A stretch of DNA of 64,000 nt from Gp6-AA40 sp963818645 (GTDB lineage Bacteria; Acidobacteriota; Vicinamibacteria; Vicinamibacterales; UBA2999), in the NCBI GenBank assembly GCA_963818645.1, contig CAWFTF010000004.1, positions 124,001 to 188,000 of the forward strand, read 5' to 3'. The notes beneath the pieces were generated by a model that saw nothing but the letters and a program-made list of their open reading frames with translations, ran no database searches and was not told where the DNA came from. This document shows positions 38,814 to 48,084 of this stretch, piece by piece. A program made the translations under genes and the position numbers. The first letter of the stretch is position 1. Each line of letters begins with the position of its first letter.

Positions 38814-39740
38814 ATGAACCCTGTAATGCGGAATTCAGAATTCAGAATTCAGAAACGGTCACGTCGTGCATCGAGCCGATCGATGTGGCTCGTCGTGTTC
38901 ATTGTCTGCATTCTGAATTCAGCATTCAGCATTACGAGTGCGCAGCAGCAGCCCGGCATGCCTGGGTCGATGGGGTTTACCGGAGGCATCGTCGCGTCGA
39001 ACGTGCCCCCGAAGATTCAGGACGTGACGTTCAAGCAGCGGCTCGGTGAGAAGCTGCCTCTCGACGCGAAGTTCAAGGACGAGAGCGGACGCGACGTCGT
39101 GCTCGGTGATTACTTCGGTAAGAAGCCGGTGGTGCTGGCCTTCGTGTACTTCCAGTGCCCGATGCTCTGCCCCCTCGTCATGAACGGGATCTCTTCAGCG
39201 TTGAAGGTGGTGCCCTTCACGGTCGGCAGGGAATTCGACGTCGTCCTCGTCAGCTTCGATCATCGCGATACCCCTGAAGCGGCCAACGCGAAGAAGCGTG
39301 CGCATCTTCAGCATTGGGCGGTGCCGGAAACAGCCGACGGGTGGCACTTCCTCACCGGGACCGAGCCGGAGATTCGGCGCGTCACGTCTGCCGCTGGGTT
39401 TACTTATCAGTGGGATGAGGAGTCACAGCAGTTTGCTCACGTGAGCGGTGTCCTCGTGGTCACCCCGGATGGGCGGCTCTCCCGCTACTTCTACGGTGTG
39501 GAGTTCTCTCCGAAAGACCTGCGGCTGGCGCTTGTCGATTCTGGCCAGGGGCGTCTCGGCTCCGTCGTCGAGGAACTGTTGCTCTACTGCTTCCACTATG
39601 ACCCCTCGACTGGCAAGTACGGCGCCGCGTTCATGAACATCATGAGACTGGGTGCCGTGCTGACGGTTGGTCTCATCCTGGGTTTCGTTGTGCTGATGCG
39701 ATGGCGCGAATCGCGCCACGTCGCGGAAAGGCACGCCTGA
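38814..39740 (+). CDS. sco: Sco1/SenC family copper chaperone, with repeat-derived signal region
   Basis: Sco proteins deliver copper to the CuA site of cytochrome oxidase. The 308-residue protein has the thioredoxin-like core with copper-binding FVYFQCPMLCPLVMNG (CxxxC), VVLVSFDHRDTPEAANAKK and the distal histidine in QFAHVSGVLVVTPDGR. It is longer than many Sco proteins because of a C-terminal membrane helix (LGAVLTVGLILGFVVLMRW). Its N-terminal signal (LVVFIVCILNSAFSITSAQ) is partly encoded by the inverted-repeat element at 38824-38934. The start could be ATG 38814, 38826 or 38883. Confidence 0.92.
   Translation: MNPVMRNSEFRIQKRSRRASSRSMWLVVFIVCILNSAFSITSAQQQPGMPGSMGFTGGIVASNVPPKIQDVTFKQRLGEKLPLDAKFKDESGRDVVLGDYFGKKPVVLAFVYFQCPMLCPLVMNGISSALKVVPFTVGREFDVVLVSFDHRDTPEAANAKKRAHLQHWAVPETADGWHFLTGTEPEIRRVTSAAGFTYQWDEESQQFAHVSGVLVVTPDGRLSRYFYGVEFSPKDLRLALVDSGQGRLGSVVEELLLYCFHYDPSTGKYGAAFMNIMRLGAVLTVGLILGFVVLMRWRESRHVAERHA
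38824..38934. repeat. Heptamer-based inverted-repeat element B (ATTCAGA type)
   Basis: The left arm (38824-38855) contains three tandem ATTCAGA heptamers; the right arm (38905-38934) has ATTCTGA, ATTCAGC, ATTCAGC. Compared as an inverted repeat the two 30-base arms match at about 26 positions. They flank a core of roughly 50 bases that encodes the first part of the Sco signal peptide; the right arm encodes CILNSAFSIT inside it. Confidence 0.85.
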
Positions 39741-39746
39741 GCATTT

Positions 39747-40748
39747 ATGTTTTCTGGGATTCCGCTGCTTCCTGAACAGGCGTCAACGCTCGCGGCCGAT
39801 GTGGACGCGCTGTATCTCTTCATCGTCGCGGTGACCGCTTTCTTCGGCATCCTCACTACTGTTGTGGTCATCTACTTCGCCGCGAAGTACCGTACCGACG
39901 ATCCGTTGAAGGTGGGCGCGCGCATCCACGGTTCGATTCCTCTCGAGCTGGCGTGGTCCATCATTCCGTTTCTCATCACCCTCGTGATCTTCGCCTGGGC
40001 TTCGAGCGTGTTCTTCGACCTTCAGCGCCCTCCCGACCAGACGCTCGAGATCTACGCCACTGGGAAACGCTGGATGTGGAAGTTCCAGCATCTGGACGGT
40101 CAGAACGAGATCAACGAGCTCCATGTCCCCGTCGGCCGGCCCGTCAAAGTCACGTTCACCTCAGAGGACGTCATTCACTCGATGTATTTCCCGGCCTTTC
40201 GGACCAAGGCCGACGCCATCCCCGGGCGATATAGCTCGGTATGGTTCTCCGCGACGAAAGTGGGCGAATACCATCTGTTCTGCGCCGAATACTGCGGGAC
40301 CAACCACTCCGGCATGGTCGGCCGAGTGGTCGTCATGGAACCGACGGCATACGAAATGTGGCTCACCGGCAACGTGGGCGGCGGCTCATTGGCGCAGCGC
40401 GGCGAGCGGCTCTTCAGCGACCTCGCGTGCAATACGTGTCACTTGAGCGATGGCCGGGGGCGCGGCCCGTCATTGGCCAGGAAGTTCGGTGCGTCGGAAA
40501 AGCTCACGAGCGGCGCAACCGTGGCGATCGATGAAGCCTACGTTCGCGAATCGATTCTCATGCCGCAGGCGAAGCTCGTTGACGGCTATCAGCCGTTGAT
40601 GCCGACATTCCAGGGGCTGGTCAGCGAGGAAAGCGTGATGGCCCTCGTGGAGTACGTGAAGTCACTGCGCAATCAGGACACCGCAGTGTCGAGAGCCGAA
40701 GCACCCGAGGAACCCGCGAAGCCGACGGCGCCTCAGGAGAACAGGTAA
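39747..40748 (+). CDS. coxB: Cytochrome c oxidase subunit II with fused cytochrome c domain (caa3 type)
   Basis: CoxB receives electrons at the binuclear CuA centre. The 333-residue protein has two N-terminal helices (LYLFIVAVTAFFGILTTVVV; LAWSIIPFLITLVIFAWASS), the CuA cupredoxin domain with CAEYCGTNHSGM near residue 178, and a C-terminal haem c domain with CNTCHLSDGRGRGPSLARKF near residue 228. The fused haem marks a caa3-type oxidase. It follows sco by six bases and precedes coxA. Confidence 0.95.
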   Translation: MFSGIPLLPEQASTLAADVDALYLFIVAVTAFFGILTTVVVIYFAAKYRTDDPLKVGARIHGSIPLELAWSIIPFLITLVIFAWASSVFFDLQRPPDQTLEIYATGKRWMWKFQHLDGQNEINELHVPVGRPVKVTFTSEDVIHSMYFPAFRTKADAIPGRYSSVWFSATKVGEYHLFCAEYCGTNHSGMVGRVVVMEPTAYEMWLTGNVGGGSLAQRGERLFSDLACNTCHLSDGRGRGPSLARKFGASEKLTSGATVAIDEAYVRESILMPQAKLVDGYQPLMPTFQGLVSEESVMALVEYVKSLRNQDTAVSRAEAPEEPAKPTAPQENR

Positions 40749-40752
40749 GACC

Positions 40753-42377
40753 ATGGAATCAACAATGACGGTGGCGGCGCCGCGGGTGACGTACCTGAAC
40801 CACGAGCACACGGTAGCGTCGTGGCTGCTCACCAAGGATCACAAGCGCATCGGGATCATGTACCTCCTGGTCGTGACCTTTGCGTTCTTTCTCGGCGGGC
40901 TGTTCGCGTCGATGATTCGCATCGAGCTGGCGACACCGGCAGGCGACCTCGTCTCGGCAGATACCTACAACAAGCTGTTCACCATGCACGGCGTGGCCAT
41001 GGTGTTCTTCGTGCTGATCCCGGCCGTACCCGCCATTCTCGGCAACTTCGTCCTGCCGTTGCAGCTCGGTGCAAAAGACGTTGCGTTCCCGAAGCTGAAC
41101 CTTCTCAGCTGGTATGTGTTTGTCATCGGGTTCCTGTTCACCGTCTACGCGATGGTGACGGGCGGCGTCGACACTGGCTGGACCTTCTACACGCCGTACA
41201 GCAGCCGGGCATCGAATACGAACGTCGTCGATGACCGGACTCGGCGTGTTCATCACGGGCTTCTCGTCGATCCTGACCGGTCTGAACTTCATGGTGACGA
41301 TCCACCGGATGCGCGCGCCCGGTCTCACCTGGTTCCGGCTGCCGCTCTTCGTGTGGGCCCTCTATTCGCCCGACCCTGGTGATGGTCCTCGGCACGCCGG
41401 TCATCGCGATCACGATGCTCGCACTCGCGATCGAGCGTTTCCTGCACTTCGGCATCTTCGACCCGGTGATCGGCGGCGACCCGGTACTCTTCCAGCACAT
41501 GTTCTGGTTCTACTCGCACCCCGCGGTCTACATCATGATCCTGCCGCCGATGGGTGCGATCAGCGAGGTCATCGCGGCGTTCTCGCGGAAGAGCATCTTC
41601 GGCTATTCCTTTGTCGCGTTCTCGAGCCTGGCCATTGCCGTCTTCGGCTTCCTGGTCTGGGCCCATCATCTGTTTGTCTCGGGGATCTCGGTCTACTCGG
41701 CGCTCGTGTTTTCGCTCCTCACCTATGCCGTCGCCATCCCGTCGGCCGTGAAGACGTTCAACTGGGCAGCGACGATGTACCGCGGAGCGATCTGGTTGAA
41801 GGCGCCGATGATCTGGGCGATCGCGTTCCTGGGCTTGTTCCTCGTGGGTGGTCTGACCGGGCTGTTCACGGCGGCGCTCGGCGTGGACGTCCACATCCAT
41901 GACACCTATTTCGTCGTCGCGCATTTCCACTTCATCATGGTCGGCGGCGCGATCATGGGCTACTTCGCCGGGCTGCACTACTGGTGGCCGAAGATCACGG
42001 GCAAGATGTACTCGGACATCTGGGCCAAGGTTGCGGCGATCATCGTCTTCGTCGGATTCAACCTGACGTTTGGCCCGCAGTTCATCCTGGGCTATCTCGG
42101 CATGCCCCGCCGGTATCACGTGTATCCACCGGAATTCCAGGTGCTGAACGTGCTGTCGTCGGCCGGTGCGTCGATCCTCGCTGTCGGCTACATCCTGATC
42201 GCCATCTACCTCGTCGCGTCGATTTTCTGGGGCGAGGAAGCCGGCGACAACCCGTGGCACGCGACCGGTCTCGAGTGGACGACGCAGTCGCCGCCGCTGC
42301 CTCATAACTTCGCGACGCAGCCAGTGGTGACCGAGGACGCGTACGAGTATTCGAAGCGGGAGATCAAAGTTGTCTGA
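40753..42377 (+). CDS. coxA: Cytochrome c oxidase subunit I, two frameshifts
   Basis: CoxA holds haem a and the haem a3-CuB oxygen-reducing site. Frame one reads HKRIGIMYLLVVTFAFFLGG and NKLFTMHGVAMVFFVLIPAV, up to SSRASNTNVV. Near 41228 it shifts to MTGLGVFITGFSSILTGLNF and TIHRMRAPGLTWFRLPLFVW. Near 41368 it shifts again to LVMVLGTPVIAITMLALAIE, FWFYSHPAVYIMILPPMG (CuB ligand and cross-linked Tyr) and IHDTYFVVAHFHFIMVGG (haem ligands). The YSHPAVY motif is that of A2-type haem-copper oxidases. All expected helices are there, so both shifts look like base-call indels. Confidence 0.9.
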
Positions 42378-43067
42378 CGCCATCGCCGCGCACGCCGGTT
42401 CTCACGGAGCGCACGCCGCCCATCATTCCGATCTCCAGCATCACTTCGACTCGCTGGAGCAGCAACACGAAGCCGCCACGCTTGGGATGTGGCTCTTCCT
42501 CATCACCGAAGTGCTGTTTTTCGGCGGGCTGTTCCTCGCCTATACGCTCTATCGCATCTGGTATCCAGTGGCGTGGGCGGAAGCGAGCCGAGAGCTCGAC
42601 ATCGTTCTCGGTGCCTTCAACACAGCTGTCCTCATCGGCAGCAGCTTGACGATGGCGTTTGCCGTGCGCGCGGCGCAGACCGGCAAGCAGCGCGCAACCG
42701 TTGTCTGGATTCTCCTGACGATGGCGCTCGGCCTCGTCTTCCTGATCGTCAAGTACTTCGAATACAAGGAAAAGTTCGAGCACCATCACGTTCCCGGACC
42801 GAACTTCGCCTTCGAAGGGCCGCAGGCGGGTCCAGCGCAGATCTACTTCTCGCTGTACTTCCTGATGACCGGCTGCACGCGACGCACATGATCATCGGCT
42901 TCGTCATCATGGCGGTCATCGCGTGGATGGCGCACAAGAAGCGATTCACACCGGAGTGGTACACGCCAGTTGAAATCAGCGGCCTCTACTGGCACTTCGT
43001 CGACATCGTCTGGATCTTCCTGTTCCCGCTGCTGTATCTCGTGGACAGGGCCGGACACTTCGCGTAG
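42370..43067 (+). CDS. coxC: Cytochrome c oxidase subunit III, one frameshift
   Basis: CoxC is the seven-helix subunit III that stabilises proton uptake. From TTG 42370, overlapping the coxA stop, the frame reads EAATLGMWLFLITEVLFFGG, LFLAYTLYRIWYP and IYFSLYFLMTG. Near 42878 one base is missing: GGCTGCACGCG should read GGCCTGCACGCG, giving GLHATHMIIGFVIM. The second frame then ends ISGLYWHFVDIVWIFLFPLL at 43067. The protein is otherwise complete, at about 232 residues. Confidence 0.9.
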
Positions 43068-43073
43068 ACGATC

Positions 43074-43448
43074 ATGGCTGGACACATCTCACCCAAGAGC
43101 ACCTACTACGCCATCTTCGGCGCGCTGATGGTATTGACCGCCGTCACGGTCGCCGTGGCGTTTGTCAACCTTGGCTCGTTCAACTTCCCGGTGGCGATCG
43201 GCATCGCGGTCACGAAGGCCACGCTCGTCATCCTGTTCTTCATGCACGCGAAGTACAGCAGCACGCTGACGAAGATGTTCGTGGGAACTGCGTTCTTCTT
43301 CCTCTTCATTCTCCTGACGCTGTCGCTGACCGACTACCTGTCACGCGGCTTCAAGACGTACGAGGGTGGTGCAGGTGGTGCCGGCTACGGAGTGCGGAGC
43401 GAGAGCTCGATGCAGAGCCGCCCCGCAACCGCGGGCGAGGGTCACTGA
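43074..43448 (+). CDS. coxD: Cytochrome c oxidase subunit IV (prokaryotic type)
   Basis: The 124-residue protein has the three-helix pattern of prokaryotic oxidase subunit IV: STYYAIFGALMVLTAVTVAV, IGIAVTKATLVILFFMHAKY and FVGTAFFFLFILLTLSLTDY. The conserved K-A-x-L-V-xx-FFMH stretch is present. It closes the oxidase operon and its end overlaps the convergent DUF5916 gene by seven bases. Confidence 0.9.
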   Translation: MAGHISPKSTYYAIFGALMVLTAVTVAVAFVNLGSFNFPVAIGIAVTKATLVILFFMHAKYSSTLTKMFVGTAFFFLFILLTLSLTDYLSRGFKTYEGGAGGAGYGVRSESSMQSRPATAGEGH

Positions 43449-45574
43449 TTGATCCAGTAACTGACCTTGACCATCAATGTGTGAGTGGGCTCGGCGCCGA
43501 ACGCGGTGCCGATGTCGCTCCACGGTCTGAAGACACCCGGCCTCGAATAGTCGGCCTGCGAGACATCCCACACAACGAAGAGCGTGCTGCCGCGGACGTA
43601 CTCCCAGCGGAGGACGACGTTGCCGCGGAGCGACTTGGTGTTGAAGTCCGGGTCGTACGAGATCGTGACCGGCGAGAACAGATACGAGTAGGGCAGCGCA
43701 AGCTTCCTGACGTCTGAGTAGTCGCCGACTGCGACGAAAGGCTGCACGTAGGCCTGCAGCGTGAGGTCCCGATTGAACGCGTAGGTACCGCGGAACGTCA
43801 CGTCGACGACGCGGCGGTCGAGCGCGCCGTATACGTAGTCAGTGACCGTATCGCCATCGGCGTCCTCGTTGACGATCCACTGTGCGTCGTCAGTCCCCTC
43901 GCTGTAGCTGGCGGACACCGATGCCTGCACGCGATCGGTGGGTTGCACCGTCAGTCCGACCGATTGGTAGCTGCCGGATCCGCCGACGGCGTCCCTCCAA
44001 CGATTGCCGCCCAGGTTCACCCGCCAGCTCTTTCGCGAATCGCTGTTGGCGTTGAAGAACATGAAGTTGTTCCCAGGGTTGAAGATCGGTGGGCCGCCGC
44101 GAGTGTCCAGGTCATCGTAGGCGTCGCCATTGCGGCCGCCGCCGCCGTTGAAGTTCCAGTAGTTGAGGAGCTGAAACGAGACATCGGTCTCGAAGTAGCG
44201 TTCGATGCGAAGTCCTTCGTCAGTCCATCCCTGGCTGTAGCTACCGAAGCCCCACAGACCCCAGCGCAGGTTGTAGTCGAAGCCCCCGGTAAAGGCATCC
44301 TGCGCTTTTTCGCGCAAGACACCCGTGACGAGTGCGCCGATATTCGACGCGCCGATGTCGCGCTGCAGCCTGAGCACGTTGTACGACGTCGCAGGTTCGA
44401 TGAGCCGCTCCTGCCGCGTGAAACCTGTGCCGTCGACAACGGGCGTGTCGATGTCGGCGTACTCTCGGCCCGTGACCGCCGTCAGCGCGCCGTAGGTCCA
44501 TTGCGAGCTTTTGCCGGTGAGCTTCGCCGCGCCGAGAATTGTGGTTTCGTTCGGCTTCTCTACATCCTGTTCGCCGGACTCCAGTGTGAGGAGCCGCCCC
44601 GGCGTTCGTCCGATACGGCGTGAGTGAAAGAGCTGGAAGTTGCCTTGTCCGAAGTCAGGATTCACGGTCGCGGACAACGTTGCTCCCGTACCGACACCGA
44701 GGCGCAGGTCCACGCCAGTCGATGCGCCGCCGTCCTGCGACAGATTCGGTTGATGCGTCGTACGCGCCGCGACGTAGGGTGTGAGCTCGAGCCGACGGGG
44801 TGGAGCGATCGGTTGCTCGAAGATGAGATGCCCGTAGAGCGACACCTCGCCGCGCTGTCCACGCGGCTTCGACACCCACGTACCGTTCTCGCTGAGACGC
44901 CGTATCTGGCGCTGCACGTTGACGCCCCACACCTGGCCGGGCTCTGGTGATGCGGTGAACCGCACCTGTGAGAATGGAATTCGAAACTCGGCAGACAACC
45001 CTGTGGCGGTCACCGTCGTTCGAACGTCCCACACCCCGTTGTAGTCGCGATCGTTCCGATCGTCATCGGTTGTCGAGAAGTCTCCCTGCCATCCGGAAGG
45101 ATTCGTTTGAAACGCGTAGCCGGTCTGATGATCGTGCCGCGGGTCGAACGCGAGTGTGACCATGTCCGTCGGTGGTAGCTCGTCGCGACGCCCCAGTCCC
45201 GTCGCCACGACGTCGCCGGAGTCGTCCACGCACGTGACCGCCACATACAGGTAGCGATCGTCGTAGGCGAACTGGATTCGCGTGGCGCGAGTCATGGCTT
45301 GCCCGTTATCGGGATCACGCTGCGTCAGATCGACGGCGGCGGGTGCCACGATCCACGGCTCGTCATCGAGCCTGCCATCGATCGTCGGTGGCGCGGCGAC
45401 ACGAACCGCGTGCACCACTTTGCCGGCCTTGAGCGCACGTTGCGGCTCGTTCGGTCCGAACACATCACCCTCGACGGGCGGCGTCGCGAGCCCGGTTTGC
45501 GCGACGCTCGGAATGGCCCACGCGAGTGTCGAGACGAATGCGATCAGAGACGCATGTCTGACTAAGAAATACAC
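43442..45574 (-). CDS. DUF5916 outer-membrane-type protein with CBM9-like domain
   Basis: The 710-residue protein starts with a signal peptide (ASLIAFVSTLAWAIPSVAQ). A CBM9-like ligand domain follows (about residues 60-240), with APPTIDGRLDDEPWIVA, RIQFAYDDRYLYVAVTCVD and LSAEFRIPFSQVRF. The rest looks like an outer-membrane beta-barrel: alternating aromatic strands such as RWGLWGFGSYSQGW and VSASYSEGTDDAQW, ending in a hydrophobic strand (LMVKVSYWINQ). This is the DUF5916 architecture, common in Acidobacteriota and Bacteroidota. The ligand is unknown; carbohydrate binding is only suggested by the domain. Confidence 0.85.
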   Translation of the reverse strand: MYFLVRHASLIAFVSTLAWAIPSVAQTGLATPPVEGDVFGPNEPQRALKAGKVVHAVRVAAPPTIDGRLDDEPWIVAPAAVDLTQRDPDNGQAMTRATRIQFAYDDRYLYVAVTCVDDSGDVVATGLGRRDELPPTDMVTLAFDPRHDHQTGYAFQTNPSGWQGDFSTTDDDRNDRDYNGVWDVRTTVTATGLSAEFRIPFSQVRFTASPEPGQVWGVNVQRQIRRLSENGTWVSKPRGQRGEVSLYGHLIFEQPIAPPRRLELTPYVAARTTHQPNLSQDGGASTGVDLRLGVGTGATLSATVNPDFGQGNFQLFHSRRIGRTPGRLLTLESGEQDVEKPNETTILGAAKLTGKSSQWTYGALTAVTGREYADIDTPVVDGTGFTRQERLIEPATSYNVLRLQRDIGASNIGALVTGVLREKAQDAFTGGFDYNLRWGLWGFGSYSQGWTDEGLRIERYFETDVSFQLLNYWNFNGGGGRNGDAYDDLDTRGGPPIFNPGNNFMFFNANSDSRKSWRVNLGGNRWRDAVGGSGSYQSVGLTVQPTDRVQASVSASYSEGTDDAQWIVNEDADGDTVTDYVYGALDRRVVDVTFRGTYAFNRDLTLQAYVQPFVAVGDYSDVRKLALPYSYLFSPVTISYDPDFNTKSLRGNVVLRWEYVRGSTLFVVWDVSQADYSRPGVFRPWSDIGTAFGAEPTHTLMVKVSYWINQ

Positions 45575-45651
45575 GATGGCCTGCCGTGGTTAGACACCAG
45601 CCGCCGCTCAAAGGCTGGGCGAGGGACACCGTTTCTGATAGGTTTCATCAA

Positions 45652-46599
45652 ATGCGCGCGATCGTTTTGGACGAGAAGGTCGCTGTCGTTTCCGGGCGGC
45701 CGACACCCACGCCAGGCCCTGACGAGGTGCTGGTCCGGGTCCTGCGCGCCGGCGTGTGCGAGACCGACCTCCAGCTGATCAAGGGCTACATGGGATTCCG
45801 CGGCGTGCTCGGTCACGAGTTCGTCGGTATCGCAGAGTCGGGGCCTCTGGCTGGCCGTCGCGTTGTCGGCGAAATCAATTGCGCCTGCTGGACGTGCGGG
45901 ACGTGTCGCATGGGTTTGCCGACGCATTGCCCCAATCGAACGGTGCTTGGCATCCTGAACCACGACGGCGCCTTCGCAGACCACATCGCCGTTCCGCAAC
46001 GGAACCTTCACGCCGTTCCTGACACGCTCTCCGACGACGTCGCGGTTTTCACGGAGCCTGTCGCCGCGGCGTTCCAGATCCCGGTGCAGGTCACCATCGG
46101 CAAGAAGGATCGAATCGCAATCCTTGGCGACGGCCGACTGGGGAATCTGTGCGCACAGGTGCTGGCGAGGATGTCGGACCACGTTCTTGTTGTCGGCAAA
46201 CATCCCGAGAAGCTGGCCATCCTGGAGGCCATGGGCATCGCGACGACGGTGCTCTCGGACGCGATCGAGACGCGTTCGTTCGACATCGTCGTTGACTGCA
46301 CCGGCTCAGAGTCCGGCCTGCCGACGTCGCTGAGGCTGGTGCGCCCTCGAGGAACGATCGTGCTCAAGACGACCGTGGCTGGCGAGCAGAAGCTGGCGTG
46401 GGCGCCGTTCGTGATCGACGAGGTCACGCTCGTCGGCTCGCGGTGCGGCCCATTCGACCAGGCGCTTGCGGCGCTCGAGCAGGGTCACGTACAGGTGCAG
46501 CCTCTCATCGCCGATCGCTTCGATTTGTCACGCGGTCTGGATGCTCTGGCACGTGCGCAGACGAAGGGAATCCTGAAGGTGTTGTTGGACGTTTCGTAG
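45652..46599 (+). CDS. Zinc-dependent alcohol dehydrogenase family protein (MDR)
   Basis: The 315-residue product starts at ATG 45652 (MRAIVLDEKVAVVS). It belongs to the medium-chain dehydrogenase family: catalytic zinc ligands in AGVCETDLQL and VLGHEFVG, a structural-zinc lobe CACWTCGTCRMGLPTHC with four cysteines, and a Rossmann segment RIAILGDGRLGNLCAQVLA binding NAD(P). The substrate cannot be told; the lobe resembles threonine/sorbitol-type or alcohol dehydrogenases. It is divergent from the DUF5916 gene across 77 bases. Confidence 0.85.
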   Translation: MRAIVLDEKVAVVSGRPTPTPGPDEVLVRVLRAGVCETDLQLIKGYMGFRGVLGHEFVGIAESGPLAGRRVVGEINCACWTCGTCRMGLPTHCPNRTVLGILNHDGAFADHIAVPQRNLHAVPDTLSDDVAVFTEPVAAAFQIPVQVTIGKKDRIAILGDGRLGNLCAQVLARMSDHVLVVGKHPEKLAILEAMGIATTVLSDAIETRSFDIVVDCTGSESGLPTSLRLVRPRGTIVLKTTVAGEQKLAWAPFVIDEVTLVGSRCGPFDQALAALEQGHVQVQPLIADRFDLSRGLDALARAQTKGILKVLLDVS

Positions 46600-46632
46600 C
46601 GGCAGATCCAGGAGCCGGGACGGCGTGTCGAT

Positions 46633-48083
46633 CTACTGTTGCGTTGTGGCGTTGCCTGCTGCGAGCTTGTTCATGAGCGCGGCAGTCTTGCCGCGAGCGA
46701 GCTCGGACGGCGAACGTCCCTGCTTGTTCTTCACGTCGAATCGCGCCCCCTGGCTGGCGAGGAATTCGATGATGCGATCCGACCCGCGCTGCGCGGCGTA
46801 GTGCAGCGGCGTCATGCCGGCATCGTTGGCGGCGTTCACGTTCGCGCCCTTCGCGATCAGCACTTTCATCACGTCGATCGGATCGTTGCGGTCGCCCGCT
46901 TCAGTCACTTCTTCGTCACCGCCGCGTGGCGCTCCAAGCCCCGCTGCTGCCATCAGCGGCGTCGAACCGTCTTTGATCGCCTGCGACGGATCCGCGCCTC
47001 GATCGGCCAGCAGCTGCACCGCTGCGAGATCGATCGCGCGAACGGCGCGATAGAGCGGGGTGGCACCCGGAGCCACGTTGATGTTGCCCTGTGCCTGCCG
47101 AGGCGGGATCGTCTTCACGTACGCCGCGTTGGGATCGGCGCCCTTGTCGAGCAGCAACCGGGCGACCTCCATGTGATTCACGCCACGCTCGGTATCGGAG
47201 GGGTTCGGTCGGTTGCTGTAGGTCGCGAGGTTTCGCATCTCCATCACGATATAGAGCGAGCCATCGTTGGCGTTCGCTCCCTTCTCCAACAACTGCTTCG
47301 CCAGCGCGTAGTGGCCGTTGAAGATTGCGGTCTGGAGCGCGGTGAATCCGTATTGCGGCTCAGTCGCATTCAGGTCTGCGCCCCCGGCGATCAGGCGCTC
47401 GGACGCTTCGACCGATCCCTGACGCGCGGCGAGAATCAATGCCGTCAGCGCGCCCTGCGGCCGGTCGTGGATGATGCCGCCGGCGCCGCCCGTGAGCGTC
47501 TGGAAGGAGTACTCGATCGTTCGCGCGTTGACCTCGGCGCCGGCGCTCATCAGCGCCTGAACGATGTCTGCATGATTCTCGACCGCCGCCAGCATCAACG
47601 CGGTCTGCCCACGGAATTTCTCTGCTGCGTTCACGTTCGCGCCCGCCTCGACGAGAAGCTTCACGGTCTCGAGATTTCCCGACCGCGCAGCCAGCATCAG
47701 TGGCGTTTCGCCCTCGCCGTACGTCGCGTCGGCGGTCGCTCCGGCCCTGAGCAAGGCGTTGACGATTGGTGCGCTGCCGATGGAAGCGGCCTCATGGAGC
47801 GGTGTCACTCCATAGCGGCTGGCCACATTCGCTTTCGCACCCGCCGCGATCAGTGCCTTGACCGTGTCGAGGTCGTTCCAATGCGCCGCCCACTGCAGCG
47901 CAGTCGTACCGTCCACGTCGGGGGCGTTGACGTCGGCGCGCTGTTTGATCAGTGCCGTGGCGGCCGTCGCGTTCTGATGCTTCATCGCGACAACGACGCG
48001 TGTGTCCGACTGCGCGTGCACACTGGGTCCGAAACCCAGCGTGGCAACGAGGCACGACGCGGCGATGAGCGAGCTCGGCGCAT
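46633..48083 (-). CDS. Exported ankyrin-repeat protein (module 1), frameshift in signal peptide
   Basis: The body (from about 48021) is a string of some ten ankyrin repeats, with the consensus G-x-TPLHxAA recognisable in YGVTPLHEAASIGSAPIVNA, EGETPLMLAARSGNLETVKL and DAGMTPLHYAAQRGSDRIIE. Upstream, a signal peptide (LIAASCLVATLGFGPSVHAQ) is in frame but has no start codon; joining it to the ATG at 48083 (MRRARSS) needs one extra base near 48070. It is the last gene of the cytochrome-DUF1592-DUF1552-ankyrin unit, three bases after the DUF1552 stop. Probably a periplasmic binding scaffold; the partner is unknown. Confidence 0.85.
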
Positions 48084-48084
48084 G

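Noticed and set aside
40753..43067. Programmed frameshifting in coxA and coxC
   Set aside because: No slippery heptamer or conserved signal; the sites differ, and other unrelated genes show the same kind of indel.
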